Positions 39,117-53,600 of a stretch of DNA of 64,000 bases are shown piece after piece. This DNA comes from Dirofilaria immitis (taxonomy: Eukaryota; Nematoda; Chromadorea; Rhabditida; Onchocercidae): assembly GCA_024305405.1 (NCBI GenBank), contig JAKNDB010000107.1, positions 3,472,001 through 3,536,000 on the forward strand. Direction: 5' to 3'. Numbering within the stretch: position 1 is the stretch's first letter; each line of letters opens with the position of its first letter. A model generated the notes under the pieces. The model was given only the letters and a program-made list of their open reading frames with translations. It was not told the origin of the DNA and ran no database searches. Made by a program: the position numbers and the translations under genes.

Positions 39117-41206
39117 AAATTTGCCCAATTTGATAAAATTTTAATATTTAATTTCTTTTAAAAAATGACAATGCTTTCTCAAGATTGATATGTACTTGAA
39201 ATTTATCCTCATGCTCATATATTGATATCAGAACTTTTCTTAATTATTTTATAAATAAAATTTTAATGCCATTAATATTAACAGTTTATGTGTTATTTTA
39301 ATCTAAAAAGTTCGAATGTTTCATGCTGCAACAATAGAAAATATATTTATACGACAATTTATCATTTATTTTAATATTTATTTCGCCTAAAAATTCAACT
39401 TAATAATTGACAGTTTCGGAATATTAAATCAACAATATTACGATTATTTGTTAAATCTACCGAAGTTTTTAAATATTTCTAGAGGAATTTTATTGATTAA
39501 AATTTCGTTATTTTAACAATTATCATTCCTCATCAAATCGTAAGATTTTTGCGAAATCAATTCGTCGAATTATACATAGAAAACGATGAATAATCTTGAG
39601 CATTATATGACAGAATTTATTTTAATCGTTATTGATAAAGCTGAATTATCACCGAAAAATGTTTCCATACTTTTTAAATTGAATCTACGCATATTTTCTT
39701 AGCGTTTTAAACTGAACATTTATTTTACCTTATAATTGCGAGAATATGTTTTATTATAAGTATCTCGAGCATAAAAATTAATCTGTCATAGTTAGATATA
39801 GCATAATTAAATTCATATCTGATATTTTCAAATAGTTATTTTATTATTTTTGATTTTTAAATTAAAATTTCCGGATACTTTTCTATTTTTCTATTCTCCC
39901 AAAAAGTTTTATGAAACTTTAACTATCTTAGTGCTTAATGTTAGATTAAAAAGAAAAAATAGAAATTTTCTGTTATCAGTCATTTCTCTTTTTCAGTGAT
40001 AAATGAAATGTAATGACTCTATTCTATGCAAAATAATCATTTAATTACTTGTTGTTTAAAAATATTATAAATTAAATTTACTTTAATCTGGATAATCAAT
40101 CATTTCCATCTGGAATAACTTACTTTCCTTCAATGTCAAATATATGAAAAATGAATTGATGAAAAGTTTGTCCTACTAATTTAATTTTTTATATGAAATA
40201 TTGTCTTTCTTATTTCAATGCCAACAAATATTGTCAATATACCTATTTCAAAACTTAGATTATTGATTATTGTTTATCTACCATAATTAAATAATGGAAT
40301 TTTTTAATCTTTGATAAGAAAAGCCTTAAACTTTAAAACTTTGAGAAAAAGAAATAATTTGAAATCTTTAATGCATCAGAAAAAGTTATCAATGCTTAGA
40401 ATTTTTGACTTTTATTTTTTCTGAATAAGAAAGATAGCTATTTGATTTTAGATAGAAAAATTCTTAACTTTCTTAGTTTTATCATTTTAATTAGAAGCTT
40501 AAATTAGTTAGTTTTATTCTATTGATAACTTTTTTCTTTTTGACTTTTCCTCTTCTAACGACCAGAAAATTTTTAACCTAAAATTAAATAAACATCTTTC
40601 TTTATAATTGTTTAACAAAAGATTTTCATTAAAATTATTGAAATATAATTAAACAATTGGCAACGAATTGATTCAATTTATTATCAATTGAATAAACCAA
40701 AATGAAAATATTTCATAAATATTCAAAAATTTTATCGTTTCAAACGATTGAAATTAAAATTTTTTCATTTGATTATTTCAATCGATTACAAAGGAATGAT
40801 TATTTTCATAACTTTTTATCGATTCCTATTCAAACAAATTTGATTCGTAAAGAAATAAATGAGCCATGGAATGTTTTATAATAAAATTATCAAAAAAATG
40901 ACGAAGATTCAAAGAAATTCAATTCGATATTTTTCATATTTTTAATTATAATTTTTATCATAAAAATCAATTACCAGTAAAAACTGAGATAAAAAAATCA
41001 GAAAAAATTTATATTTATTTATGATATAAAAAAATAATTAGGATGAATGTAGATTTCTCACAAATTCGTATTTCTACTAGAAATTTTAAAAGTGTTGTTT
41101 CATTCACTTTTTCACTCTTGAAAATAATTGATTGAAGATCAATAATATAGTGATAATTTATCATTATAAATAACGCTATACTGAACTTGAAAAAAATTGC
41201 ATCATC

Positions 41207-41331
41207 ATGATATCATGTATAATTTAACACTATATGGATTTATCTAATATGATCGAGATTGAGAGAATTCAATTCAATATTTTTCATATTACAGTTAATT
41301 TGACAAAATGTTAAATTATACATGATATCAT
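41207..41331. mobile_element. Foldback (MITE-like) element with 23-bp inverted ends
   Basis: Left end ATGATATCATGTATAATTTA+ACA (41207-41229) is perfectly inverted at 41309-41331, enclosing about 79 AT-rich bases. The inner part includes ATTCAATTCAATATTTTTCA, nearly repeated near 40920. No coding capacity. Whether it is a transposon relic or a hairpin RNA locus cannot be told from one copy. Confidence 0.45.
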
Positions 41332-41605
41332 ATTTCACTTGTAAGTTATCAGTCAAAAGGATCTGAACAATTTTTAGCCTAAAGTTGAAAAACCAAATTG
41401 TTTGATGTAAATAATTGAAGGAAATAATTTAACAATTATTATTGAGTTATAAACAAATAAAGTTTCAACTAAAATTAGTTCTGTGGATAATAATATTTGA
41501 ATTTATAATTAATTTTAAAATATTTATATATATTCATTCTTATCAAATTACTATCAAATCGTTTAATCAAACAACTTTTTTTTCAATCATTTTGATGTAT
41601 AAAAA

Positions 41606-41645
41606 TAAATAATGCGATATCGATAAATCGATATCGCATTATTTA
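41606..41645. repeat. Perfect 19-bp inverted repeat with a 2-base loop
   Basis: TAAATAATGCGATATCGAT, then AA, then its exact reverse complement ending at 41645. It would form a 19-bp perfect hairpin or cruciform. Confidence 0.9.
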
Positions 41646-43349
41646 AAAGTTTTGGTATTTCTTAGATAATAAAAATTAATTTATTTATTTTCTCATTGTG
41701 TAATTTTAAAACATTCAAAATTTTATGGATGAATATAGCTTGTAAATGAAAATAATAAACAGATATTTAGATAATAAACGAATGAAAATATTTTAAAATG
41801 ACAGAATATTATTAAATTTCTTTCCATCATCAATGTAACATCATCGATCGGAACTCTTACATTAATTGTCGGAAATTCGAGAAGATTGGTTATAAAATCA
41901 GATAAGCTATTTTCTCTCAGTGTTTCTCGAATTAATAAATCAAAATTAACGCTTCAAATGATTAACGAATCATTTGAAATTGATATTTAAGATTGAATAT
42001 GAAAAAATTCATACCATTAAAATTGGTTAAAATTTTAATTATTCTTTCAACATAGATGATGATGTAATTATAATTCAGAATATATTAAGTTTCAAAATAT
42101 TTACTCAATTCTTTATCGTTATTTTTCCCTCTGATATATTTCTAATATCCCAACAATCTCAAACAATGCTATTTACTATTTACTACTATTGCTAAACTTT
42201 TGCTTCTTTAATAGCAGAAGAACCAGGAATAACAATTAAGAATACATAAAACCATCAGTAATATCGATTACAACATTTAGTGAAACAGAAAATTGATTTA
42301 TTCTTGTAAAACATTGACTAATATCATTAAGGTATCTTAGATAATGAAGCAATTATCATAGTGAAAATATGATGCTAAATAAATAATCGAACAAAATATG
42401 GATAAATAATTAGCTGGCCGTATTTTACATTTAATAAATAATATCACTTGTTAACAATTAAAATTCTAAAAGCTCAAACTTTCGACATAATATTTAATCA
42501 GCTTTTCATGGAATTAAATATAACTACTATTTTTATCGCTTAACAGAATTTGCCTTCGATACTGATTTTATTAATGATCAGGAATATCCTTTTATACTAA
42601 TTTTATTAGTGATAATATGTTCTCAATATTTCCGGGAACATAATTTATAATTTTCGATTTGAAACACTCATTTTATTTATAGCACTGATTATAGATCAAT
42701 AAATAATATTGATATTATTAATGTTCATGTTCCTTACGGCCTACGATCATTCTATGATCGAAGATTTCTATGTTAACGCAATTCGTAGATATATCACTTT
42801 ATTATCTTATGATAACATTCGCCATATTACATTTTTGATAAGTTTAGATTTTTCTTCCGATTTATTTCTTCTACTATTCAGCGATATATCTTCAAAGATA
42901 AAAATAGAACAGAATCATAGATCTTTTTTAGAATACAATTTGATCGAATTTAATATTTGTTTACTATAGCCGATTGAATCAATATTTAATTGTATTATGC
43001 TTTATAACATGTTTGCACAATTTTGATTCTTATTTAATTGCTCTACTATTAAATTTGAAGTGTTAAATTGGAATCTATAAATGTTACATTATCAGAAATG
43101 TCAAGATTCTTTATAAAAAAAAATTTTTAATTGACGTCAAATTTAGACATTTATCAATGATTATTTGATATGTTATAATTTCTGTTATCAATAGATAGAT
43201 ATCAGGAATGGAAAATTGCTTGCTATCGTTATTATTATTATCAATGATAAGTATAGAAAAAGAAGAAAAAGAAATACTCGAAGATGATTTAAATATTTCG
43301 AGAAATGGGATGATTTGCTATATTCATTTCTGATGGAAATTTTAATTGA

Positions 43350-43487
43350 ATGTCTGAGGTTGTTATCTTCAAATCTGCAAGTGAAGAACAGTTGCATACA
43401 ACTTTTCGAGCAGATGCTTACAAGGAGGTTGTGGATAGAGGTGTAGCAGTTGAAGAACTTCATCGTCGGAATATTTGCAGCACTTAG
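43350..43487 (+). CDS. Short ORF, 45 residues, unknown
   Basis: ATG TCT GAG GTT... reads MSEVVIFKSASEEQLHTTFR and then ADAYKEVVDRGVAVEELHRR, ending NICST-TAG. Its composition (many Glu, Val, Ala, Arg codons, moderate GC) is unlike the AT-rich flanks, and it looks helical and soluble. No clear acceptor, donor or poly(A) signal nearby. It could be a stand-alone short protein gene or one exon of a gene I could not assemble. No family recognised. Confidence 0.35.
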   Translation: MSEVVIFKSASEEQLHTTFRADAYKEVVDRGVAVEELHRRNICST

Positions 43488-45763
43488 CTAAACCTGATCA
43501 TTCATCCTTAAGCTCTCTTCTCTCTTCCTCATTTCCTTCCTACAACAACTCCTCAATTCCTTTCTTCATTGTGCTATCACAAAAGATAGTCATTTCAACC
43601 TTTCTCATTTTATCCATCATCAATCCTTCTTTCTTTCTTCCCCAATAATCGATTACTCACAACAGTTCCTAATTTCCTGTCCTTTTATTTTATCATTTCA
43701 GACTATTTCCTTCAATCATTATCGATGATATTATTGATTGATATCATATTTAAATTAACAATTCATCTCAAGTTTGCTGTTCGAGATGATACGTTATTAA
43801 ATACTTAGTTACAGTTGAAGTTCTGAATTTAATTTCAAAAGAAATCATTAAACTAAGATTAAATATGGAAAGAATTTTTGCTAGTATATTAGCTGAATAA
43901 ATCCAAATCATTTATTATTTTATATATTAGAACAGGTGATTATATTTCTTAACAACATTAGAAATTTTATCCGTAGATTTTATTGTGATCCGATATATTC
44001 GTAATCTAATACCTGAATTCTTCTAAATTATGAATAATGTTGTTTTAACTCATTGTTTCAACTTTTAATGATGGCTGAAATAATTTAGATGAAGAATAAT
44101 ATAGTTTGATATGCTAGAAATATTTATTATCAACGCTTCATTTTTCTATCATTGAGCAATAATTTTTCATTACTCTCAATTATGATAAAATTATTAAAAT
44201 TAATTTGATATTAATCGATGGAAATTTTAGATTAAAATAAACTTTTTTACAACTTTAACTTATTTTCAGCATTGTTGTTTTAATTTTTTTTACAATTTTC
44301 TCTGATTTTTTGCAAATATGTCTTTGCCTTCACTGCTAAAATTGTAATTGAATGAAATATAAGAATTCTCGCAAGATGACAACTATTAGCTAATTATCTT
44401 TTACTCTCGAATCCTTTTTTTCTTCCTACTTCGCTCTAAAATATGAATTAGAAAGTTGGAATTTCGTCCACCCACTCACAAACGTATCTGATCGTAGTAT
44501 GCTTTTGTTTTTGCACTATTTGCAAGATAAAAAAAAGAAGCTTTAGTTATCGAAGTTGATTAACAGTCTGAATAATAGATATCTATGGGTTGTTTAAACA
44601 AAAAAAAAAAAAAAAAGAAAGGAAGAAAAAAGTGCTATTAATCATTCGTTTAGAAATTAACCTTCTAAGTTAATTACAACAAAAATGAATTTGTATCATT
44701 TATTTTGTAATAATTAAAACTTATTTTGTAATAAAAAATTTTTAAAAATAATTTGAAAGATAAAGCATTGATATATCAGATTAATAAGCGATAGAAAATG
44801 TTTTGTTGAAAAAAATTTCCCTCAAAAATCTTTTTATTATTGAATGATATTAAAGAAAGAATATAACTCTAGTCTCTCTATCCGTTTGGTAATCTTCAAA
44901 ATTTCAGAATACTATATGATTCACAAGGATTAGTATGAATAAACTTATGTAAACAACAACTGCAACGGATGTTGATTTTTGACATACGATTGAATTCAAT
45001 TTTTAAACAAAAAATTTTAAAAAAAAAAGTGCAAATTTTTTCTTTTCGAGAAATCTCGAATACTATTTGTTTTCTGTATTATCTCAGAATCTTTTTCATA
45101 CTAATATTTGCTTTGTGCTCATATTGAAATGTTTCATGAAGATATCATTTTTCAAAATTATTTATTTCAATTTTCTTTGCTAAGAGAAAATTACAATCAA
45201 TGATTATTTCAGAAAATTTTAATTAATGCAACAAAAAATTTTAATTTTAATCATCGCGAAATAGCAAATATTTTAACTTCAATTAATTTAATCAAATACC
45301 ATTACTTATGTTTAATTAATTAATAAAATGGCTAATTGATAAGGTTATCATAAATAAAAATATCTGTGGTATATGATAGTATCATGATAAAAATATAATA
45401 ACCATATGCATCATAGAAAGAGAAGCATCTGTTGCTGCTCTGCCAAACATATGTGGCCTCTTGAGTCTCTCTTCAATCTCGAATAATATTGGTTATATTG
45501 GGTGATTATTTCATGAGAAGTGGATGTTTGAGGAGTCATCGATCTGACTGATCATTATCCTTTCCGTTTGAGTAGTTCTAAGAAATTTGAAACTAGTAAT
45601 AATTGTCATATCTGTTGTTGTTTATTAAATATTTACGAGATTTTCCTTTCTTTTTTTTCAAATATGATTTCTTATGAATTTATAAATTTTATAATTTTAT
45701 TTTATTTGATTTCAATTTAACTTATTTATCAATAATTTGTTATCAAAAATAAATAATTTAATC

Positions 45764-45795
45764 AGTTTCAGGGCAAAATATTTTGCCCTGAAACT
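45764..45795. repeat. Perfect 32-bp palindrome without spacer
   Basis: AGTTTCAGGGCAAAAT is followed immediately by its exact reverse complement. Confidence 0.92.
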
Positions 45796-48700
45796 AAATG
45801 CCTTATCCTAAAAAACTTTGAGATAAATTAATCCATTCAAAAAAAGAGACTTTATTCCAATTAAAAATAATACTTATAAATATGTTAAATTCTCATTCAA
45901 ACTTTTTTATGATAGTACAAACTAATTAATATTAATTTTAGTGTTTGAATTACTTTGATCATTAAGAATAAATTTAAAAAACTTAATTAAATCTTCTACA
46001 CATTAATATATTAAAATGAAATGACTGAAATTTTTAATGTAAAAATGCAATAGACAAGTAATTAAACGTACTCTAATATAATATAATAAAATAAATCAGT
46101 AAAAACTTTATTGTTTGAACTTTTAAGAGATCAATTAACAATTCAAATTAATTTTTATATTTAAGTAATTAAATAAAAATGATTTTTGAAAAGATTATAA
46201 ATGATAAATTTGAATGAGAAACTTTGTGCAGAATTCATTTTGAGCATTTATTGTTAACGAAGTTTTAACAAAGCAACGCCGCAATTTCTTCGTTATTAAT
46301 CGCTAAATGTGTGATTAGAGTTGACAGATTAGATAAAGTGATTATCATCGACATGCTGTGAAATACATTTAATCATCTTATTGTTTATCCTAATTCTATT
46401 AGAAATCATTAAATATCATCATTTATTTGTTTTAATAATTGAAATTTCTTAATTGAAATTTAATATATTTTCAAATAATATAATTTAATTTTATTAATAA
46501 ATTTTAAATAAGTTTTATTGAAAATTATATAAATTTCAATGTCATTTAATGTTTAGTTTCAGTTAATTAATTTCAATTAATTGATTAATTAATATTTGTA
46601 TCCTTAATTTTTAGGTATTATCCATAGTTCATCGTAATTTTCTAAACTAAACTACTACTTAATTCAATATTATTTGACTTGTTTCATAAATTTTTAATAT
46701 CATCATTTTTGATAATTCAATTTGATAAATATCTACCTGAAAGATATGACAAGAAAAACATATCAAAAGTTTTTTATATTTTTGTTTATTTGGATTAGTA
46801 GAATTTAATTTTGACTAATCTTTCTCTTCCTCTTTATCGTATAGCTAGCCTAGACTAGTCTTGAAAAGTACATATTTCGAGATTCTTTTTGAGGACTGTT
46901 ATAAATCGTTTATTCCGTTTCCTTTAATGTGTAAGATTTATTTCGAGACTTAGTGTTTGCTACTGTTTCATTAATTCTAATGAGAAAATGAAGGCAATAG
47001 TGTAAATTATTTTCTCGAAGCTTCTTTAATGAGATCACACTTCAATTATTAAATGCAGCCTAGTCTAATTATTTATAAGACATTACCGTAAATAAATGAT
47101 CGAACCATAATGATCATTACAAAATTAATAAATTTAAACTTCTCCATCATACAATTAATCTTATCTATTATTTTTATCAATAATAGTAACATTAGCTGAT
47201 TAAAAGCTCTAATCTGAATCATTAATAGTTTGACCAATTATCATTAATTGCTTTCTAGAAAACTCCAATCATTGGAGCAGTTGTATTACTACTATCAAAT
47301 ATATATATTTTTTAAGCAATTAGATGATAAATATTTTTTCTTATTGACTTATTGATAGCAAAACAACTGATAATGATCCATCTTAAAATGTTATAAATCT
47401 GTGTTATTTTTTCTCCTTTTTTCATCGAATTTACATCATATATTTCAAAAGCATGGAAAAAGTTAGACCTTCTATTTTAAAAGATTCAGACTCAAATATT
47501 CAGAATCTGAACAGTTATCATTACTTGAATTTTCAAATTTGGCTTACAGTTTTTGTTTTTTCAAATTTATGATGCATCACATTCCATTAATAAAATTCAA
47601 TATATTGAAATCAATTTGTGCTTCATATTTCTAAAAATGCTAAAATTAATATTTGACAAAATTCGATCCCGCTTATAAATTAAAAATAAAAATAATATAA
47701 TTCTGATACTTCAATATCATTAAGCATTTTGAACATTTGGAGGATATTCAAAAGAAAATGACAGCGGAAACTATTAAAATATATTTCTCGAATTTCGTGT
47801 TTATCTTCATTTTTATTGTTTTACATCAGAAATTTTTAAAGCTTCGAAAAAATTTTAGAATATTCTTTTTCTTTGTCCGTTTCAAGATAAACTTTCCTTT
47901 GTTTATCAATTTGATAATGTTTTATTTGTTATTAAGATTATCAGAAGATTTAAGATACAAAACTATTAAGAACATTAAATGATTCATTTATATTCTAATG
48001 GATAATTAATCGGATGATTGCGGAAAGAATAAAAATTTTTTTGCATAATATTACAACAATCAAATAATTACTAAATTATTAATCAGTGCTACAACATTTT
48101 AGGCATGAAATTTTTTTAAAGTTAAGCTTGTTTAGAGGGCAACGAACTTTTTTAAATGAATAATACTTCTATTTTTCATATGATAACTTTTCAATACATC
48201 TAACAAAATATATCGTTTCTTAGATAATTATTTTTTGATTAATACAGAGATAATTAAACTATTTCTAATGCAAATCTTGGCCAAAATAGTCTAGGCTAAT
48301 TTTCAATACATTTTGATAAGTTCTGGAATAATGATCTAAATGGCTTAGTTTCTATTTCTTTTGCTAAATTATCATAAAATATAACAATAATGTGATCCAA
48401 AACTAATATATTTTTTTTGAATAGATTGATCAATCTTTTGTTTCATTTTTATTTAAAAGAAAAAAAACTATGATTTTTTCTAACAAAAATAAATAGCCTT
48501 GGCTGATAATTTATATCAAAGGACTTAAAAAAAAAAGAATTTAGTTAATATACAATGATTTCTTCATGCAAGAATTTATTTTTGGATTTTTTTGAAAGAA
48601 AGTTTGAAGCACAAATTTTAATTATCTATCATGAAAAAGATAAGTTCATATGACAGTTATGATAGGTCAATTTTTATTCATCAAATGATTTCATGGACTT

Positions 48701-49448
48701 GATCATACTTCAAAGCAAAAGGTCATTCAAAGCAAAAACTTCATGAATTTATTAGCAACTAATCATAATTCAAATAAAAATAAACCATATTTTTGCTTTC
48801 GTTTTTTTTTCTTCTCCTCCATATCGCCTTGTTATTTAAATTTTACAATTTGTCTGAATTTATATTTCCTCCGAAAATATCACTGAGATTTCTAGCAATT
48901 GTACAATATGCTTTAGATTATTTTAAACAGAAAAAAATTTCTTCTTTACGATACATTTCTCGCTTATTACGAAATTTTAATGTAAAATTTGTTTGAAATA
49001 GAATTTCGCATTTCGCTAAATACGATAATCGCAAATTCATTCAACAAAATGTTTTGGCGGTAAACGAAAAAAACGATAGAATCTGTTATATTTTTATTAA
49101 TATTTTTTTTCTGTTTTTTAAATTCAAACAACAGCTACCATTAAGAAAATGATAAATGTTTCAAAATTGTGATAAAATTATTCGATCAATTCCTATCACT
49201 ACAAATCACTAAACATTAATTTCAATATAAATTAAATAAACCTTTTAATATGTATTATTCAACAAATTATAAATCTTATCACTCTTCCAGTAATACAAAC
49301 ATTAAAATGATAACATTATCTTCAGATGATAAATAATTCTTCATATAAATATGAATAGTATATAGAAGAATCATTTTCCTCATTTCAGTAATATATTTAT
49401 TAATAGAATAATATTGTCGAGAAAATTTTAGAACTGAAATCGTTTATG

Positions 49449-49472
49449 TTTTTTTTTTTTTTTTTTTTTTTT
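49449..49472. repeat. Poly(T) run of 24 bases
   Basis: Uninterrupted T run about 1.2 kb before the integrin-like gene. Such a run is prone to length error in assembly. Confidence 0.9.
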
Positions 49473-50600
49473 AAATGAGCAAATTATAAAGAAAGAAATG
49501 GTCTTCAACGACAACGACGAAATTTTTGATAAAAATTTTCTTGCCTCGTCGAATAGTTATATTGTAAAGCGATTTTTATTATTTATTAATTCGACAAATA
49601 TTCAAAATTTATTCTCATCTTCTCTCTAAGAGATGTTTTTATATAATTTTTCTTAATATCAAACTTATTTTAATATATTGCCTATATCATCTATTGATTA
49701 ATTGTTAACTATTAGAATTTATATAATCGATTATTCAATTTCTGATATTTATCGAAAATCAAAAGATCTGATAAATCATTTCTTTAATATATGTCCTTAT
49801 TTTGAACAGAATTCTCTTTTGTAACTGTTCGGTTGCTATGCTTTTCTATCATATCACTTTTCATCCATCTTTCTTATCAGATACATCATTTATCTGTCAT
49901 ATTATTATAAGTAAACAATGAGGACTTGTGAAATATACTTTCTTGTCATTTTATGATATTTTAGATCAATAATTTCATTTGGATTTCTACCTAAACATTC
50001 AGATATCAATTATCAGTTAGAGGAAATATGAAAGAGAATGAGAGAGGGTGAGAGAGAAAAAAAGGATAGATTACTATGTTTGTCAACATAAACTCTTAAT
50101 TCTTTGAACCATTACGTACTAATTCCTTTCCATCCTAATTATCAACAACGGTTATCAGTTCTTCATTACTAATAGTAGATTGATTAAAATAAATGGTTTG
50201 ACAGCCGGCATTTAAATTGTTATACTTTCAAGAGGATCAACATATCAGCAGATGCATCATTGGATAAGCTGTTGATCCAATGCAATTAATTAGAGATTCA
50301 TCTCAAGTTATAAGACTTCGACGATACGTAAAATTAAAATTATTTCATATTTTAACCTTATTCTTTAACTTTATCATATCTTATCTTGTATGCTGTAGAA
50401 ATCTTAAACAATTTTTTATTTTTGCGTAATATCATAAATCGAATTTCATTTTTAATTGCAAAAAGCAACTTTTAATTTTCTACACATTTGCATATATATT
50501 TATATTTCAATCTTAGAAATATCATCGGTAAATGTCATTTAAAAGGTCAATTCTTTGCCGTATTCTAATTTGATAATTCAAAAGAAAAATATTTTTTTTT

Positions 50601-50608
50601 CTTTGTAG
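50601..50608 (+). promoter_or_regulatory. Probable spliced-leader trans-splice acceptor of the integrin-like gene
   Basis: A long T tract followed by CTTTGTAG lies 28 nt before the ATG at 50637, with no coding exon found upstream. This is the usual arrangement of nematode trans-splicing sites. Confidence 0.55.
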
Positions 50609-50636
50609 ATATTTCGAAAGAATTAATTTCCATCTA

Positions 50637-53600
50637 ATGAAATCGCACATATATTCGCTACTTCCTTTATTTATCATTATTGTTGATGGTAAGTAAACTT
50701 TTTTTATTCTTGTTAAAATTTGATTCCTACATTCTAGTCGTATATTTTTCATTTAAATTCATAAATTCCAGTATTTGCAAAGGATGTCAGGAAATTATGT
50801 ACCAGTACATTGGGTAGCAGAAGTTGTGGTCAATGTATCAAACAACATCCGGAATGTGCATGGTGTCTTGATCCGGTCTGGCTTATTATTGATTTTATCA
50901 TTTAGTTCCAAATTAAACAACATAATATATCTGATGCATTGATGAATTAAATTTCTCGATTATTCAAGTTAATATGAATTACTGAATTAGTGATAAATAA
51001 TCAATTCAAATTGCTGAATTTAAATTATTCAATAGATTAGATAAAACTTAAGAAATTCATTTTTCATTTGCTTAATCAATATAATTAGTTTTTGAAATCA
51101 ACAAATCAAATTTTATAAATTAATCTAATTTTTTTGAGCTTAATTTTTTGAAAAATAAAAATGAGATGAATTTGAATTATATTAGATCTTCTGAATATGA
51201 ATAATATTAGATCATAAAAACTTCAATATTTTTAATCAAACAAAGCTTGATCTCTGTTCGAGAATAGCATGATGACATGAAACTTTGACTAATAAAATAT
51301 TTTAAAAAAGAAGCGGAAGGAAAAAGTGTTGCATGTAATAGTTTCATTGATAAATTGATATCCTTCGATTGATATTGAGGTATTAAAATTTTTGAAATGT
51401 TATAGCATTTGGTAGGTCCATCACGATGCGACTTGAAATCTGAATTTCAAGGTAAATGTACTCCATCGCTTATCTATTCACCAACTACAGAAATTCGAAT
51501 TATACCTCAAAATGTAATGTTTTATTTTTGAGCAAAGAAACAGAAATTGTTTATCTTATTAATTTTGAAAATTTTATATTTTCAAATATTTAAATTGTGT
51601 TGAATGATAATAGTTTAATTATGATAAAATCAAAGCTTTTATTTATATCTATAATTCATAGTATATCTTCATTATCAATATGAAAATTAAAAATTTCACA
51701 AAATATTACTTGATTTTTTCAGCTTATTTTTGCTTGAAATTTATATTCGAGAAATAATAATAATCATTTTTACAGAATTTGCCATTAGGAAGTAAACAGG
51801 CAGATGGTATAACAGTAGTCCAACTCGAACCACAGCAAATTGTTTTGAGGATGAAACCTGGTAATTGGATTAATTTTGTTTCCTAGTAGTTTTAATGCTT
51901 AATAAAAATATCTCCAAACAAGCTTCAAACTCTATTATCTTCATAAAATAATAGCAAATTCAGATCGTATCAAATTGTGCCCTCTAATTTTTATGCTTAA
52001 AAATTTACTATAAAGTCTAAAAAATATTTATAACTAATTAAAATAAATCAATCAGATTATTTGATTCTTTCTAGAATTCTCAAAATTCTATTATATTTGA
52101 TTAAATACATCGAAATGAACTTTTAGTAATTTGAAATAACAAAATAACTTAGTTGAAATCCTTTATTTTATTATTTGAGTAGATGATATATTTTAAATAA
52201 AAAAATACTTGAAATTTTGCAATGAATCAAAAAATACTTCAACACATCGGATATTTGATTTCTTTTTCTTTATTTTATCCTTTGCTATTCTCGACTTTAT
52301 ACTTCAATTCAACAATTAACGATAACAAGGAAATTAAAACGATGATAGATGTGTTTTCAATTATGATAAAGCAAATTCAGACTTTTGAATAAACATTGAA
52401 ATTTTTTTGATTAAAATATATCATATGATTTATTCAATTAATTAATTAATTCCTTTCACTATAAATCGTTAAATATCCATTTCTTTAGTAATAAATTAAT
52501 ATTAAAATATTTGACATATTTTTATGATTGTATTAATAGGTAATTTTAAATAAAATAGAAAGTAAATAGAAATTTTATTTTATTTCATCCTTCTCCTTTC
52601 TAAACTAAATTGAAATAAGAAAAGTAATAGACGAGAAAAAAAAAAAACAAAACAAAATAAAATGCATATTGTTTTTGTGATTATGTACTTTTAAATGTAT
52701 AAAAATAGCAAAACATCAGAGAGCAAATAAATCGAAAAATAGCCGATTATCGTTTGCTGTGTAAAAGTAAAGCTAAACAAAAATTTTCGAGAAAAAAATA
52801 AAAAATTCTAGCAATTTAAAATGATGCCTGAAGAGTTAGTTGAAGGTGCATGTTACAACTATAATTACTATTATCATTTGCTAAAAACTTATCGAACTAT
52901 TTTGCTTGCTTACTTTCGCTTATCAAGCAAACATATCCATCATGTCATATTCTTTTTATCGTAAGCTTTTAAAAAAGCGCTATGTATTTAAAATGGTTTA
53001 ACAAAACTTCAAATTTCAAGATCATATGATTGATAGGAAATAAAAACGAAATCTTATCAATGAAATAATCTCATTCATTTTAATTTCATTTCTCGATATT
53101 ATGTAAATTGAAATGGATGATGAATGTGTCAAATAACACAAAATGATTATATAATGAAATTTCTATTAATTAATCTGATTATCACTATCATCAATTTTTG
53201 TTCTTGCTATTAATCAATTTAGATATACTTACATATATTATTTATGTATATTATTATTTCTTGAATAAATTTCCCATCACAAATTTATCATTTCTCGTTT
53301 ATCTGTGCTTCCAATTACTAACATAAAATTTTATACCATTTTTCTTAGCTTCTCATAATCTTTGAAATGAAATATTCCAATCTGTACTTATTTTTTTGTT
53401 GGTACTTTTATATCTCATTAAACTCAATATTCTCGACAAATATCTCGAGTTTCATTCCAAAACTGAACAACATTTCACTTTTCAATTATTTTTCTTTTAA
53501 TAAAATGTTCCTTAAGACTAGTCTGTATATGAAATAATCTCCATGAAATTATTATTAAAATAATACAAATCTTTTAGCCTCCGAATCATAGAAATAAATA

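Larger units (their letters stand above)
39117..50600. other. 11.5 kb AT-rich intergenic stretch
   Basis: No multi-exon gene was found. It contains the foldback element 41207-41331, two perfect palindromes (41606-41644 and 45764-45795), a short ORF at 43350-43487, pyrimidine-rich sequence (43500-43690), a run of 24 T (49449-49472) and chance ORFs. At about 41795-41990 the plus strand is open for about 65 codons (TSSIGTLTLIVGNSRRLVIK...) without a usable start or clear splice sites. Confidence 0.5.

Noticed and set aside
42709..42969. 86-codon plus-strand ORF
   Set aside because: Composition is that of background AT-rich DNA; no splice or start context and no domain.
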